Assembly: GCF_014873915.1 (NCBI RefSeq)
Contig: NZ_JADBEJ010000005.1
Span: 2,790,001 to 2,854,000, forward strand
DNA from: Amycolatopsis roodepoortensis
GTDB taxonomy: Bacteria; Actinomycetota; Actinomycetes; Mycobacteriales; Pseudonocardiaceae
Reading direction: 5' to 3'
DNA: 64,000 nt
The notes under the pieces were generated by a model, which was given only the letters and a program-made list of their open reading frames with translations, was not told the DNA's origin and did no database searches. The position numbers were made by a program, and so were the translations under genes. This document shows positions 16,766 to 26,229 of this stretch, in pieces (within the stretch, counting starts at the first letter, position 1; each line of letters begins with the position of its first letter).

Positions 16766-16831
16766 AAGTGGGGCCAAAACTCGTTCACCGAATCAACTGG
16801 CCGGAGTGCGAAGTGCGGCCAAAACTCGTTC
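16766..16831 (+). repeat. Two 21-bp direct repeats, 45 bp apart
   Basis: Copies at 16766-16786 and 16811-16831 share the core GGCCAAAACTCGTTC and differ at one base. A weaker third unit (GGGGCGGAAACTCACC) follows at about 16838. They lie upstream of the small gene at 16873. They could be regulator sites or relics of an element; nothing else explains them. Confidence 0.5.
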
Positions 16832-16872
16832 CGAACTGGGGCGGAAACTCACCCCTGAAATCACCCGGGGGC

Positions 16873-17034
16873 ATGACGGAGAAGAAGTTGTACAAGGTCT
16901 ACGACGAGTCTGATGTCGAGGTGGTCTACCGCCGCGGTGACTGGCAGGACAGGGGCCAGATGCGCCGGTGGGTCGAACGCGAGGGCGAGCGGGACAACGA
17001 GCTCACCCTCGGGGGAGGTCCACCACCTCGGTGA
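16873..17034 (+). CDS. Small charged hypothetical protein, 53 aa
   Basis: ATG 16873 opens a short frame MTEKKLYKVYDESDVEVVYR followed by a Trp/Arg/Glu-rich segment, with strong third-position GC. The last residues (GGGPPPR) may be run-through from a disrupted gene. It is immediately downstream of the 45-bp-spaced direct repeats. In 17035-17282, the minus strand has a short coding-like remnant (about 17007-17190, LLRGGEFVAAVLAQQTTGL) without a start; I cannot name it. Confidence 0.4.
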   Translation: MTEKKLYKVYDESDVEVVYRRGDWQDRGQMRRWVEREGERDNELTLGGGPPPR

Positions 17035-17282
17035 AGACCTCTTGTGCCTGGAGGACGACGGTGTGGGCTTCGCCGACGAACCACGGCAGGCCTGTGGTCT
17101 GCTGCGCGAGCACAGCCGCCACGAACTCGCCACCTCGTAGCAACACGGGGTCGCCAGCTATGCCTCCACTGGTGTGATAGGGCCACGATCCCCTCTAGCG
17201 AGGTCGGCGCACCCATTGGGGGGTAGCCCGGACCTGGCGCCCTGTGAAATACCGGGTGTTGGGATGTTAAGGCCTCCGGGTT

Positions 17283-18056
17283 TCAGCCCCGTGTGACCCG
17301 AGCGGCCTCCATTCTTTGGTCGTGGCCTGCGGCGGTGTTGTTGGCTTCGGCGACGACCCAGGCAGCGACGTCGTGCAGCTTTATGTTGGCGTGCTGGGAC
17401 GCCTCGACCAGCATCGTGGACGCTTGCGCGTCCGTGCGGTGGTGGCGGTGCATGAGGATGCCCTTGGCCGTGGCGATCACGTCGCGGGTCCCGAGCGCGG
17501 TGCGTAGCTGGGCCTGTTCCTGGGAGCCGATCAGGGCGACGGCGGCGTGAGCGGCGAACAGTTCACCGATGTGCTCGGCATCGGCATCGAACGCGTCGCG
17601 CTGTGAGGAGTACAGGTTCAGCGCGCCCAGGGTGGTGCTGGTGGCGAACAATCGGAACCCCAGCACGGACGCCACACCGAGGCTGGCCGCGGTGTCGGCG
17701 AACTTGGGCCAGCGGGAGTCGTCGGCGAGGTTGCCGGTGCGGTAGGTGTGGTGCTCGGCGATGGCGTCCACGCATGGGCCTTCGCCCAGCTCATGCTGCA
17801 GCTCGTCCAAGCGGGCCACGAGATCGTCAGACGGCGCGACGGTGCGCAGCTGCCCGGCCTCCAGCAGCGACACCCCGGCGTACTCCGCGCCAGGGATCGT
17901 TGCCACCGCGGCAGTCACGATCCCTTTCATGGTCTGGTGCAGATCCGGTTCCGCGGTCAGTGACCGGGCCACCTCGCTGAGAGCGTGCGCTACCTGCCCC
18001 AGCGCCTCACTGTTGGCAGCCTGCCGGGATGATCGTTCATCGCCCACCTGCCCCAT
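17283..18056 (-). CDS. GAF and ANTAR domain-containing protein
   Basis: 257 aa. The N-terminal helical lead (ALGQVAHALSEVARSL) is followed by a GAF domain at about 40-165 (GAEYAGVSLLE, ELGEGPCVDAIAEHHTYR, SVLGFRLFATSTTLGALNLYS) and an ANTAR domain at about 180-240 (ALGTRDVIATAKGILMHRHH, AWVVAEANN). ANTAR domains bind two-hexaloop RNA structures to control termination; GAF senses a small ligand or redox state. Such proteins are abundant in actinomycetes, often in stress responses. No two-component partner is adjacent. Confidence 0.9.
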   Translation of the reverse strand: MGQVGDERSSRQAANSEALGQVAHALSEVARSLTAEPDLHQTMKGIVTAAVATIPGAEYAGVSLLEAGQLRTVAPSDDLVARLDELQHELGEGPCVDAIAEHHTYRTGNLADDSRWPKFADTAASLGVASVLGFRLFATSTTLGALNLYSSQRDAFDADAEHIGELFAAHAAVALIGSQEQAQLRTALGTRDVIATAKGILMHRHHRTDAQASTMLVEASQHANIKLHDVAAWVVAEANNTAAGHDQRMEAARVTRG

Positions 18057-18149
18057 TCTGTCCGGATATAGACGTCACGGCCAGATGCGGTATTCGACAG
18101 CGGTGGCGGCAGACCCGAATGCATCGCACTGGTCGGCCGTCGCGCGGTA

Positions 18150-18400
18150 CCTCGCCGATGTCGGCTCGTCTCCCCGATGGCGTTGTGGATGACGTCGGCG
18201 AGGGGTGCAGGTGCAGAGCTTGCTGGGAAGCCTTGACCAGGTCCGGGACGGTGGCGTTGTCATTGATTGGCAGCCCTCGTTCGTGCAGGACGACCTTCGC
18301 GGTCGCTTCGACAAGTTGCTTCGCTGTGCCGATCGCCCCGGCGGGGTCCTCGTGCAAGGCGCGGTGAGTCCATTCACTTTTTGGCAGTCCTGCCGAAGTA
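18150..18400 (-). pseudogene. Abi_C-domain (abortive infection family) fragment
   Basis: A reading frame of about 70 codons contains HEDPAGAIGTAKQLVEATAKV, ERGLPINDNATVPDLVKASQ and ALHLHP, a clear match to the Abi_C domain found at the end of abortive-infection family proteins. Both the N-terminal part and the end of the domain are missing or frameshifted. It is a remnant of a gene possibly linked to phage defence, between the GAF-ANTAR and catalase genes. Confidence 0.6.
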
Positions 18401-18518
18401 TCTGTTCGGCCAGAAAGGTCAGCGGTTCGGAGCATAGGCGAGCACGCAAGGGGAACTCTTCTCGAATGCGTCGCGGCCGAAAGTGACGTGTGCAATCGAA
18501 GCCGTGAGAAGGAGTGCA

Positions 18519-19400
18519 ATGTTCTATCATGTTCAGACCTTGCAGTTCGAGGCCAAACCGGATGGCCCTGACCCTGCCTTCGCGAAACGTCTGCAGGAGA
18601 TCCTCGGGGGAAAATGGGGTGAGCTGACCGTCGCGCTGCAGTATCTGCAGCAGGGCTGGAACTGCCGGATGCCGGGCAAGTACAAGGACATGCTGCTGGG
18701 CATCGGTACCGAGGAGCTGGCCCACGTCGAGATGATCTGCACAATGATCGCGCGGCTGAACGAGGGTGCGCCGATGTCGGTGCAGGAGGCGGCCGTGTCG
18801 GACAATCCGATGACCGCGGCCATCTACGGCGGGTCCAACCCGCAGCATCTCATCAACAACGGCGGCGGGGGCTACTACCAGGACAGCAGCGGGGTGCCGT
18901 GGCTGGGCGCGTACACCACGTCCTCCGGCAACCTGATGGCCGATTTCCACCTCAATGCGACGGCGGAGATGCAGGGCAGGTTGCAGGTGTCACGGCTGTA
19001 CAACATGACCGACGATCCCGGCGTCAAGGCGATGCTGCGGTTCAACCTCGCCCGCGACCACATGCACCAGCAGCAGTGGCTGGCGGCGATCGAGGAACTC
19101 AAGGCGGACGGATTGGAGGGCCTGCCGGTGCCCGAGGCGTTCCCGAACGAGTCCGAGCAGAACCTCGACTTCGTCAGCCAGTACATGAACTGCAGCGATG
19201 GCGCCGAAGCCGGTGCGGGCAGGTGGGCTTCGGGGGAGATGCCCGATGGCAGCGGGCGCAACTTCAGCTACACGGACAATCCGGAGCCGCACGGCGACCG
19301 GCCGGTGCTGCCTCCCGGTGACCCGCGGCTGTACGGCACCCCGCCGCCGTCGGCCGCCTCGATGAACCCTGCCACCGGGACTACCGACACTCAGGAGTGA
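18519..19400 (+). CDS. Manganese catalase
   Basis: 293 aa. MFYHVQTLQFEAKPDGPDP, ELTVALQYLQQGWNC, GIGTEELAHVEMICTMIARL and LARDHMHQQQWLAAIEEL give the ferritin-like four-helix core with the Glu/His ligands (E in the first helix, EELAH, DH) of the dimanganese site. The C-terminal 60 residues are a Pro/Gly-rich tail typical of the family. It degrades H2O2 without haem. ATG 18519 has AAGGAG four bases upstream. A terminator hairpin follows at 19411. Confidence 0.93.
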   Translation: MFYHVQTLQFEAKPDGPDPAFAKRLQEILGGKWGELTVALQYLQQGWNCRMPGKYKDMLLGIGTEELAHVEMICTMIARLNEGAPMSVQEAAVSDNPMTAAIYGGSNPQHLINNGGGGYYQDSSGVPWLGAYTTSSGNLMADFHLNATAEMQGRLQVSRLYNMTDDPGVKAMLRFNLARDHMHQQQWLAAIEELKADGLEGLPVPEAFPNESEQNLDFVSQYMNCSDGAEAGAGRWASGEMPDGSGRNFSYTDNPEPHGDRPVLPPGDPRLYGTPPPSAASMNPATGTTDTQE

Positions 19401-19410
19401 TTGTCGTCGG

Positions 19411-19438
19411 GGGATGCCTGGTTCCTACCAGGCTTCCC
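19411..19438 (+). terminator. Terminator hairpin after Mn catalase
   Basis: GCCTGG (19416-19421) pairs with CCAGGC (19428-19433), and flanking GGGGA/TCCCC extends the stem across one U-U mismatch. It begins eleven bases after the catalase stop and lies between convergent genes. Confidence 0.65.
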
Positions 19439-19498
19439 CCACGGGGGTCGGAGCCGAATACGCCGGAAAGGGGGGCGGCGGGCGAGCGTGGGTGTTCG

Positions 19499-20314
19499 TC
19501 AGGAGGCCGCAGCCGGTTGGCGCCGGCGTCGAGTGTGGGCGCGGCCGGTCGTGGTGTACCAGGTGATGGCGACGGTGGCGGCGAGGGCGATCTCGACCAG
19601 GTCGCCGCCGTAATACATCAGTTGGGCGGCGGTGTGCAGGTCGTCGGTGGTGACGGCGGTTGCGGGCGGGGGTGTGGCGTAGAGGGTTTTGGCGAGGATG
19701 GCATGGGCTGCTCCGGCGGCCAGCAGCGTGGTCGCGCGCCAGGCGAGGTTCCAGCGGTGGCGCAGCGGGTCGAGTTGGCAGACGGCGAAGGTGAATAGCA
19801 GCCCGGCGATCAGGACGTGGGCGTGGACCGCCGCGTGTACGAGCGGCTGGTGTTGGGTTGCGGCGTACAGCGGGGTGCGGTAGAGCAGCCACAGGACGCC
19901 GATGTCCAGCAGCGCGGCCAGTGGCGGGAAGACCAGCCAGGCCGCGGGCCGGGAGTGCGCCATCGTCAGCAGGGCGCGCCGCGCTCGGCCGGGGGGAAGG
20001 ACGCGCAGGGTGAGGGTGAGCGGGCGGGACAGGACCAGCAGCAGTGGCGCAATCATCGCGGTGATCAGGTGCTGGGTCATGTGCCCGGTGAACGGTTCAC
20101 CCGGAAGCGGGATCAGCACGGCGCAGACCAGCGCGCTACCGCCCGCGAGGAAGAAGACGTCCCGTCGCCTGGGCCACATATCGCCGCGACGGCGCAGGCG
20201 GGTGGCAGCCAGCAGGTAGCCGAGCACCGCCGCGCAGGCGGTCGCGGCGATGACCAGTTCAATCGCTGCGATGCCGAGATGAGCTGGCGCGTGCTGAATG
20301 TGTGTGGCAGTCAC
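19499..20314 (-). CDS. CtaG-like cytochrome c oxidase assembly membrane protein
   Basis: 271 aa with about seven hydrophobic helices. The family motifs PFTGHMTQHLITAMIAPLLLVLSRP and QHQPLVHAAVHAHVLIAGLLFTFAV carry the conserved His of the Caa3_CtaG family, thought to help copper delivery to cytochrome oxidase. GTG 20314 overlaps the stop of the DUF2243 gene (GTGA), so the two are coupled. The open frame extends further upstream without protein character. A lone oxidase subunit I lies 3 kb away. Confidence 0.88.
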   Translation of the reverse strand: MTATHIQHAPAHLGIAAIELVIAATACAAVLGYLLAATRLRRRGDMWPRRRDVFFLAGGSALVCAVLIPLPGEPFTGHMTQHLITAMIAPLLLVLSRPLTLTLRVLPPGRARRALLTMAHSRPAAWLVFPPLAALLDIGVLWLLYRTPLYAATQHQPLVHAAVHAHVLIAGLLFTFAVCQLDPLRHRWNLAWRATTLLAAGAAHAILAKTLYATPPPATAVTTDDLHTAAQLMYYGGDLVEIALAATVAITWYTTTGRAHTRRRRQPAAAS

Positions 20315-20817
20315 GCGCCCGCCGCATCGGCTGGAGTGCGTCGGCGGGCGCGCACGGCCAAGGCGACGCCGATGGCCAGCAGCACCAGCCCGGCGGCGTT
20401 CCAGGCCAGGTCGTAGGGCAGGATGGTGTCGACGCCGTAGCGGACCTGGTGGATGCGCAGCACCTTGTGATCGACGATGCCGTCGAAGAGTTGGAAGCCG
20501 CCCAGGCCGAGAAACAACCCCGCCCAGGCGTGGGTCGGCGCCAGAGCGCGGCGGCGGCGCAGGTCGGCGTACAGGACGAAGCCGGCCACCAGGCCCAGCA
20601 ACTCGGCGGTGTGCAGCAGGCCGTCCGAAAGCAGGCCGACCGCCGGAGTGGAGCGGTCGAAGAAGTGGTGCCAGGCCAGGATTTGGTGAAAGACGATCTC
20701 GTCGACCGCGGCCATCACCGCCGCACCGAGCAGCGCACACACCGCCATCGACCGCCCGGGCATGGAGTGGGTTTCGGAGGGGCCGGGTCGAACTGGTCCG
20801 GTCATGGTCAGTGTCAA
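20311..20817 (-). CDS. DUF2243 membrane protein
   Basis: 168 aa with four hydrophobic helices. DEIVFHQILAWHHFFDRS and LFDGIVDHKVLRIHQVR are the His-rich signatures of DUF2243, a four-helix membrane family commonly found next to CtaG-type genes. The His residues suggest metal or haem handling, which is inferred. It is translationally coupled to the downstream CtaG-like gene by a 4-base overlap. Confidence 0.88.
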   Translation of the reverse strand: MTLTMTGPVRPGPSETHSMPGRSMAVCALLGAAVMAAVDEIVFHQILAWHHFFDRSTPAVGLLSDGLLHTAELLGLVAGFVLYADLRRRRALAPTHAWAGLFLGLGGFQLFDGIVDHKVLRIHQVRYGVDTILPYDLAWNAAGLVLLAIGVALAVRARRRTPADAAGA

Positions 20818-20892
20818 CCCTCGGTTGTGTCGGTATCTCGTGTCGGCAGGGTCCGCCGGTGCAGCGACGCTGTCGTGCGTCGCCTTGTGCGG

Positions 20893-21423
20893 CTATCGAC
20901 TGTAGGCGTGGTCGCGGGGCAGCGGGTCCACATCGGACCGGCGGCCGGGGCGCATTGAGGCGTGACTCTGACCGGGGCCGGGTCCGGAACGAGCGGCCAG
21001 GACATCGGCCACGATGCCGGTGGCGAAGGCATATACGGTCTTGTGCACTAGGTCCACCACCAGTTCCTGCCGGGGCCACGAGGGTGGTGGGGCACCGACG
21101 CCGGTGGCGTTCTCCAGAATCTGGTCATTGGTCAGCCGGACCACAGCGAACTTCGCCGAGGACCACGGACCGCGCAGCCCGGCATGCGCCATGACCGAAC
21201 GTAGTACGCCGAGCAGTACACCCTGGCCGACGTGCATCGCCCAGTTCACCGGCACAGGTTGTCGTCGCGGTCGTTCCCTCATCCCGGTCAGGCGTTGCAG
21301 AACTCGTGCCGGAACGTGGGAATCGGGGCGTCCGGTCAGGCGTTGCTCCACCTTCTCGCCCAGCGTCATCACCACCACCCCGGCCGCGCCGGCAACCAGG
21401 CCCTGCCACAGCGCTCGTTTCAT
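20893..21423 (-). CDS. Conserved membrane-associated protein (YagU/DUF1440-like)
   Basis: About 176 aa from ATG 21423 (GTG 21426 is directly upstream). The first helix ALWQGLVAGAAGVVVMTLGEKVEQRLTGRPDS is a classic start of this family, in which a glycine-rich helix precedes a conserved E-K-x-E stretch; GQGVLLGVLRSVMAHAG and HKTVYAFATGIVADVL are further hydrophobic parts. Role unknown. A truncated relative is seen on the other strand at 22338-22538, beyond the hemerythrin gene. Confidence 0.65.
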   Translation of the reverse strand: MKRALWQGLVAGAAGVVVMTLGEKVEQRLTGRPDSHVPARVLQRLTGMRERPRRQPVPVNWAMHVGQGVLLGVLRSVMAHAGLRGPWSSAKFAVVRLTNDQILENATGVGAPPPSWPRQELVVDLVHKTVYAFATGIVADVLAARSGPGPGQSHASMRPGRRSDVDPLPRDHAYSR

Positions 21424-21717
21424 CACACCCGAGTACCCCGGCCCACCGGTCCCAATCGTGTGGGCCCAGCAGGAGCGGGTCAGCGTGAACCGCGGATAGG
21501 TCGTGCGACCGAATCGATGTCAACCCGACACGAACCGCTGTCCCCGCTGCAAACCCGCGCCGATCAGCCCCAGTGTGGTCCCTTCCCGACGTATTCGGTT
21601 CCCACCCGCTGCGCACGGGTGCTCCAACTCGGTGACCAGGTACTGATCGCTCCGCCGACGTTTACTCGTGCTGGGGTAAGCCGGTTTGGCGTGTGCTGGC
21701 GCGGGTACGGATATTGC

Positions 21718-22287
21718 ATGACAGCCACCATTGCGCCGCCCAGCATCATCACGTATCTCATCGGCCAGCAGCGGCAGGTTTCCCTGTTGTTCAGCCAACT
21801 CGAGAAGCTGCGCAACGCTCCGAGTGAGCAGGCCCGGGGCCTGGTGCAGCAGGCTGTGATTGGGCTGATGAAGAACTCCGTCGTCGAGGAGATCCACCTC
21901 TTTCCCTTCGTCCGTGACCGGTTGCCCGGCGGCGACGAGATCGCGGACCGGGAGATCGCGGCGCTGGCAGAAGCGGAGCAGACGATGAAGGAGCTCGAAG
22001 GCCTGGATCCGGACGACCCTCACTTCTGGCCCACAATCCATACTCTGATGGGGCAGGTGAAGGCCGTGGTACACGAGCAAGAGTTCATGCTGTTCCCACT
22101 GATGCAGAAAACGTGCTCGAACGACGAGCTGGTCACCCTTGGCGTTCGCGCTCAGGAATCGGCGCAGATGTCGCCTACCCGGCCCCACCCGAACAGTCCG
22201 AAGGAGGGTGCTGCGCTGCAAATGCTGGCCCCCGGTGTCGGCCTGGTGGATCGTATCCGCGATGTGATCACTGGCCGTGGACATTGA
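21718..22287 (+). CDS. Hemerythrin domain-containing protein
   Basis: 189 aa. IITYLIGQQRQVSLLFSQL, VIGLMKNSVVEEIHLFPFVRD and AVVHEQEFMLFPLMQKTC give the spaced His/Glu helices of the bacterial hemerythrin (HHE) fold, which binds a di-iron site; the first His ligand position reads Q here (GQQRQ), so the site may be altered. The C-terminal 40 residues are Pro-rich linker. Relatives sense or scavenge O2, NO or peroxide. It sits among Mn catalase and oxidase assembly genes. Confidence 0.85.
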   Translation: MTATIAPPSIITYLIGQQRQVSLLFSQLEKLRNAPSEQARGLVQQAVIGLMKNSVVEEIHLFPFVRDRLPGGDEIADREIAALAEAEQTMKELEGLDPDDPHFWPTIHTLMGQVKAVVHEQEFMLFPLMQKTCSNDELVTLGVRAQESAQMSPTRPHPNSPKEGAALQMLAPGVGLVDRIRDVITGRGH

Positions 22288-22337
22288 CCACGACATCAAG
22301 GGTCTCGACACAGCAGAGCAGGCGTGAGCGCGCGCTC

Positions 22338-22538
22338 TCGGGATTCGGCTTGTTCGTCGTCAACGATGAAATCGCCGGCCCACTGCTTCGCGTCACTGGA
22401 CCAGCGAAAGCCTACCCCTGGCAAACCCACGCGCGCGGTCTCGTTGGGCACGTCGTACTCGGCGTCGCGATCCATCTCGTGCTGGACGCCCTGTCATCGA
22501 CCGACACGGGTGCTATCAATTCAACTGATGCGGCATGA
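22338..22538 (+). pseudogene. C-terminal fragment of a DUF1440/YagU-like membrane protein
   Basis: The frame reads FGLFVVNDEIAGPLLRVTGP, then AYPWQTHARGLVGHVVLGVA, a typical C-terminal half of small actinobacterial membrane proteins of this type (conserved DE, AYP and H residues). No start or N-terminal half is present upstream, where the hemerythrin gene ends. It is a truncated remnant. Confidence 0.5.
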
Positions 22539-23287
22539 CGCGAAGCCCGCGGCGTCGTTAGCGACGATGACGGCTATCGCAGGCATATGCCTCCCTGGCA
22601 CCGGTGCTCAGGACCCACTGCAGGATCCACTCGAGTGACTGGGAGTTCGGGCTGTGGACGCGTGCAGACCGAGCCGCGGAAGCGTAGCCACGATTGCTCT
22701 GACCCTCGGACTGACGCGTAGGCACCACTGCGATCTCGCTCCCGGCTTTCCGCATGAGATCAGCGCTTGCTATATCGCCGCTTGTCACATTGACGACGCC
22801 GTTTGCCCTACCCGGGCGGGGGTAGCCGTTCAGGCCAGACGGCATGGAGACCGACGAGCATCACCACTGGCGATCCAAGAGCTGCGGTCTGCTATCGCAA
22901 TCGTCAATTACGGAGCGAACCTGACACAGGCGAGTTGCCAACGCCAACGGTCAGCAACGCTGACCGCTCCGAGCCCCCGGAATCGGTATGGTCAGTGTCC
23001 CGATACCGGGGAGCGGCATGGGCCACGTCCCCTCCAGAGCGGCTCTGGAAGGACGTGGCCCATGTTGTTGTCTGTGTTGACAGTGGTCCACCCGGCGCTC
23101 CTCGTTCCCCTGAGTGCTGCCGCTTCGATCGGGGCCACGGTGCTTCTCGTGCAAGGCGGGCGCGTACACGGAGCGGGTGAAGCCGAGACCTGGGTACTGC
23201 GGGTGTAAGAGCAGCGGCGCCGGGTACTCCTGTGCCGCCATTAGTGGATGTGAGTTGCCAGTGACGCGAGCGAGGGCAGTTGAACCC
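22539..23287. other. 749-bp stretch without a supported gene
   Basis: Several frames are open but none shows recognisable protein sequence. The only clear structure is the long hairpin at 23017-23064. The final 200 bases presumably hold the promoter of the oxidase gene. Confidence 0.5.
23017..23064. terminator. Large hairpin in the gap before the oxidase gene
   Basis: An outer 13-bp perfect stem (23017-23029 with 23052-23064) encloses a small internal loop and a perfect 7-bp inner stem (23033-23039 with 23043-23049) with a 3-base loop. It is isolated from obvious genes and could end transcription from either side. Confidence 0.6.
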
Positions 23288-25072
23288 GTGACGCAGACAT
23301 CGAGGAGCACCTACTCACCGGCGCCGATGCCGCATGCGCCGCGTCGTGCCGAGCCGCCTGGGCAGGTGCTGTTGCGGTTGATCAGGACGACCGATCACAA
23401 GCAGATCGGCATCCTCTACCTGGTGACCTCGTTCGGGTTCTTCCTGATCGGCGGTCTCATGGCTCTGCTGATGCGTACCGAACTGGGTTACCCAGGGCTG
23501 CAGTTCCTCTCTCCAGAGCAGTACAACCAGCTGTTCACCATGCACGGCACCATCATGATGCTGTTGTACGCGACGCCGAACGTGTTCGGCTTCGCCAACT
23601 TCCTTGTGCCGTTGCAGATCGGCTCGCCGGACGTCGCGTTCCCGAGACTGAACGCACTCTCCTACTGGCTGTACCTGTTCGGAGCGCTCATCACCATCGG
23701 CGGCTTCCTCACGCCTGGTGGTGCCGCCGACTTCGGCTGGTTCGCCTACACACCCCTGTCCACTGCGGCGTACAGCCCGGGAGTGGGCGGGGATCTGTGG
23801 GCGGTGGGTCTGATCATCACCGGCCTCGGCACGATCCTGGGTGCGGTCAACATGATCACCACGATCGCCTGTCTGCGCGCGCCCGGCATGTTGATGTGGC
23901 GGATGCCGATCTTCACCTGGAACATCCTGTTCACCAGCGTGCTGGTACTCGCGGCGTTCCCGATCCTTACGGCGGCGCTGTTCGGGCTGCTGGCAGACCG
24001 TCACCTCGGCGCACACGTGTTCGACCCGGCCAACGGTGGCGCGATCCTGTGGCAGCACCTGTTCTGGTTCTTCGGTCACCCCGAGGTCTACATCGTGGCC
24101 CTGCCGTACTTCGGCATCATCAGCGAGATCGTGCCGGTGTTCAGCCGAAAACCACTGTTCGGCTACAAGTTGATGGTCTGGGCGACGGTCGCCATCACCG
24201 GCCTGTCACTCGCCGTATGGGCGCATCATATGTACGCGACAGGCGCTGTGCTGCTGCCGTTCTTTGCGTTCCTGTCATTCCTGATCGCGGTGCCGACCGG
24301 GATCAAGTTCTTCAACTGGATCGGCACTATGTGGAAGGGGCAGCTGACTTTCGAGTCACCGATGCTGTGGTCGATCGGGTTCATGGTGACGTTCCTGTTC
24401 GGCGGGCTCTCCGGCGTGCTGCTCGCGGCGCCGGGAGTCGACTTCCACGTCACCGACAGCTACTTCGTGGTCGCGCACTTCCACTACGTCCTGTTCGGCA
24501 CCATCGTGTTCGCGACGTTCGCCGGGATCTACTTCTGGTTTCCCAAGATCACCGGTCGGATGATGGACGAGCCACTGGCCAGGCTGCACTTCTGGACCAC
24601 GTTCATCGGCTTTCACACGACGTTTCTCGTGCAGCACTGGCTCGGGGCGGAGGGAATGCCCCGCCGTTACGCCGAGTACCTTGCGAGCGACGGCTTCACC
24701 GGGTTGCACATGGTGTCCACCATCGGGTCCTACATCTTGGGTGCCTCCGTGCTGCCGTTCATCTGGAACGTCGTCCGCAGCTGGCGCTTCGGCGAACCCA
24801 CCGACCTGGACGACCCCTGGGGGTACGGCAACTCGCTCGAATGGGCGACGACGTCTCCACCCCCGCGGCACAACTTCTACGACCTGCCCCGAATCCGCTC
24901 CGAACGACCAGCCTTCGAACTGCACTACCCCCACTTCGTCGAAAAGTTCCGAAACGAAAGCCACCGCACCCCCGTCAAACAGCGCCCCCAGCCCGCCGCA
25001 CCCGAAGAACTCGGGGCCGCGCTCACCCAGCCTGACGAACAGGGACCAAGCAGCGACCCGCGCGGCAAGTAG
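23288..25072 (+). CDS. ctaD: Cytochrome c oxidase subunit I (aa3 type)
   Basis: 594 aa from GTG 23288. [16 protein letters not shown] is the canonical start of the subunit; FTMHGTIMM holds the haem a His, GHPEVYIV (near residue 262) the CuB His and its cross-linked Tyr, WAHHMYATG the two further CuB His, and [11 protein letters not shown] the haem a3 and haem a His pair. All ligands are present, so it can be active. No subunit II, III or IV lies nearby, so it must use subunits from elsewhere or is a spare copy. The C-terminal 50 residues are hydrophilic and Pro-rich. Confidence 0.93.
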   Translation: MTQTSRSTYSPAPMPHAPRRAEPPGQVLLRLIRTTDHKQIGILYLVTSFGFFLIGGLMALLMRTELGYPGLQFLSPEQYNQLFTMHGTIMMLLYATPNVFGFANFLVPLQIGSPDVAFPRLNALSYWLYLFGALITIGGFLTPGGAADFGWFAYTPLSTAAYSPGVGGDLWAVGLIITGLGTILGAVNMITTIACLRAPGMLMWRMPIFTWNILFTSVLVLAAFPILTAALFGLLADRHLGAHVFDPANGGAILWQHLFWFFGHPEVYIVALPYFGIISEIVPVFSRKPLFGYKLMVWATVAITGLSLAVWAHHMYATGAVLLPFFAFLSFLIAVPTGIKFFNWIGTMWKGQLTFESPMLWSIGFMVTFLFGGLSGVLLAAPGVDFHVTDSYFVVAHFHYVLFGTIVFATFAGIYFWFPKITGRMMDEPLARLHFWTTFIGFHTTFLVQHWLGAEGMPRRYAEYLASDGFTGLHMVSTIGSYILGASVLPFIWNVVRSWRFGEPTDLDDPWGYGNSLEWATTSPPPRHNFYDLPRIRSERPAFELHYPHFVEKFRNESHRTPVKQRPQPAAPEELGAALTQPDEQGPSSDPRGK

Positions 25073-25149
25073 CGGATATGCGCCCTGTCAACGCCGGTCG
25101 AAATCTGACCCCCTGGTTCGGCTTGGGTTCCAGTACTTGTCGCAACACT

Positions 25150-25440
25150 CCTGGTAGAAGAGGGCGTACTGATGACGAGGCGTGGAGCGAAGCGGCGGTT
25201 GGATCTTGAGTCGCGGTACTGGCAGTTGGTTCTGGCGGGTGTAGGGACGGTGGAGGCGTGCCAGATCGCGGGATTGGCCGTAAAACCGGCTACCGCTGGC
25301 GGGCGGAGAACGGCGAGCTTCCACCCGCATTGGTTGCCGAGGAGACCCGGTCGAGCCGGTATCTGTCTCGGGTGGAGCGGCAGCGGATCGCCACTCTTCG
25401 ACGAACCGGTCAATGGCGCGGGGTGCTAACCGAGTGTTAG
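25150..25440 (+). pseudogene. IS30-type transposase N-terminal remnant
   Basis: ATG 25172 starts RRGAKRRLDLESRYWQLVLAGVGTVEAC, then a one-base change near 25262 moves to the frame reading GRKTGYRWRAENGELPP and SRYLSRVERQRIATLRR, the HTH-containing N-terminus of IS30-family transposases. The catalytic part is absent. The element was cut off here, in the 370 bases between the oxidase gene and the next small gene. Confidence 0.65.
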
Positions 25441-25469
25441 GGAAGCCCCGAGGGAAGAGCTGAATCGCG

Positions 25470-25724
25470 ATGACCACTGGACCTGAGCACGACTCCTCTC
25501 GACCAGACAGGCCGGACCCGATCAGGAAAAGCCCATCCGGCGAGCACAACGATGACGAGCAGCCCGAGCCTGAGGCCGATCACGACCAGAGTAATGAGTT
25601 GGATACGCGCGTCGCCTCAAGTGGTATGCGCCCCTACGGCGGCGATCCAGATCCCGAGAGGGAGAAAGGCACCTTGCCGGGGAAGTGGCACGACCACCAG
25701 ATCAACAAGCAGAAAGATCGGTAG
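25470..25724 (+). CDS. Small acidic disordered protein, 84 aa
   Basis: ATG 25470 opens a strongly hydrophilic protein rich in Asp, Glu, Pro and Arg (SGEHNDDEQPEPEADHDQSN and a conserved-looking GTLPGKWHDHQ end). It looks intrinsically disordered, without hydrophobic core. GAAGAG lies about ten bases upstream. It lies after the IS30 remnant. Small proteins of this build occur in actinomycetes, but I do not recognise a named family. Confidence 0.45.
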   Translation: MTTGPEHDSSRPDRPDPIRKSPSGEHNDDEQPEPEADHDQSNELDTRVASSGMRPYGGDPDPEREKGTLPGKWHDHQINKQKDR

Positions 25725-26229
25725 TCTGCTGCCCAGTGAATGCCCCATGCTGAGTGAGCATCAACCGCATGTGGAGTTACGGGTGACGAGGCAACTGGAG
25801 CAGCGACGCGATCGTTCCGACTGTTCGGCATCGTGGCTACCATTTTATGGCCTCAGATCAACAACTACTTACCGCCATCAGCGAACGACGGTCGCGACGC
25901 AGACCCGGTTCAGGCTGAATTTCAAGCGACGGAATACCCACGAAGTGCCCTGGCGATACCACGTCAAGGACAAGACCAAAAAGACCAGTATCTATTCCCT
26001 GGAGATGCGAGTCAGCTACCGCTGATCGCACCGAGGCCAGCAGGGACGAAGAGTCCAGCCCGGCCGCTGCGACAGATGCACGACGCCATCATCCACGCCA
26101 CGTGGCGAGCCGGGAGGATATGTCGGCGTCGGCGAGCTTCCCCTTCCGCATAGCAGGATGTGAATGATTCGCAGCAGGACACGTCAGCCGCTCGGTTGCT
26201 CAGTTGGAGCGGGGGCACTCGGCCAGGGT
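25725..26229. other. 505-bp stretch without a supported gene
   Basis: The stretch is lower in GC than its surroundings and has only short open frames with no recognisable protein. It ends at the 3' side of the PAS-ANTAR pseudogene. I see no RNA gene or repeat in it. Confidence 0.45.

Noticed and set aside
20315-21079. Extension of the CtaG-like frame upstream of GTG 20314
   Set aside because: It overlaps the DUF2243 gene in another frame and has no hydrophobic or family sequence.
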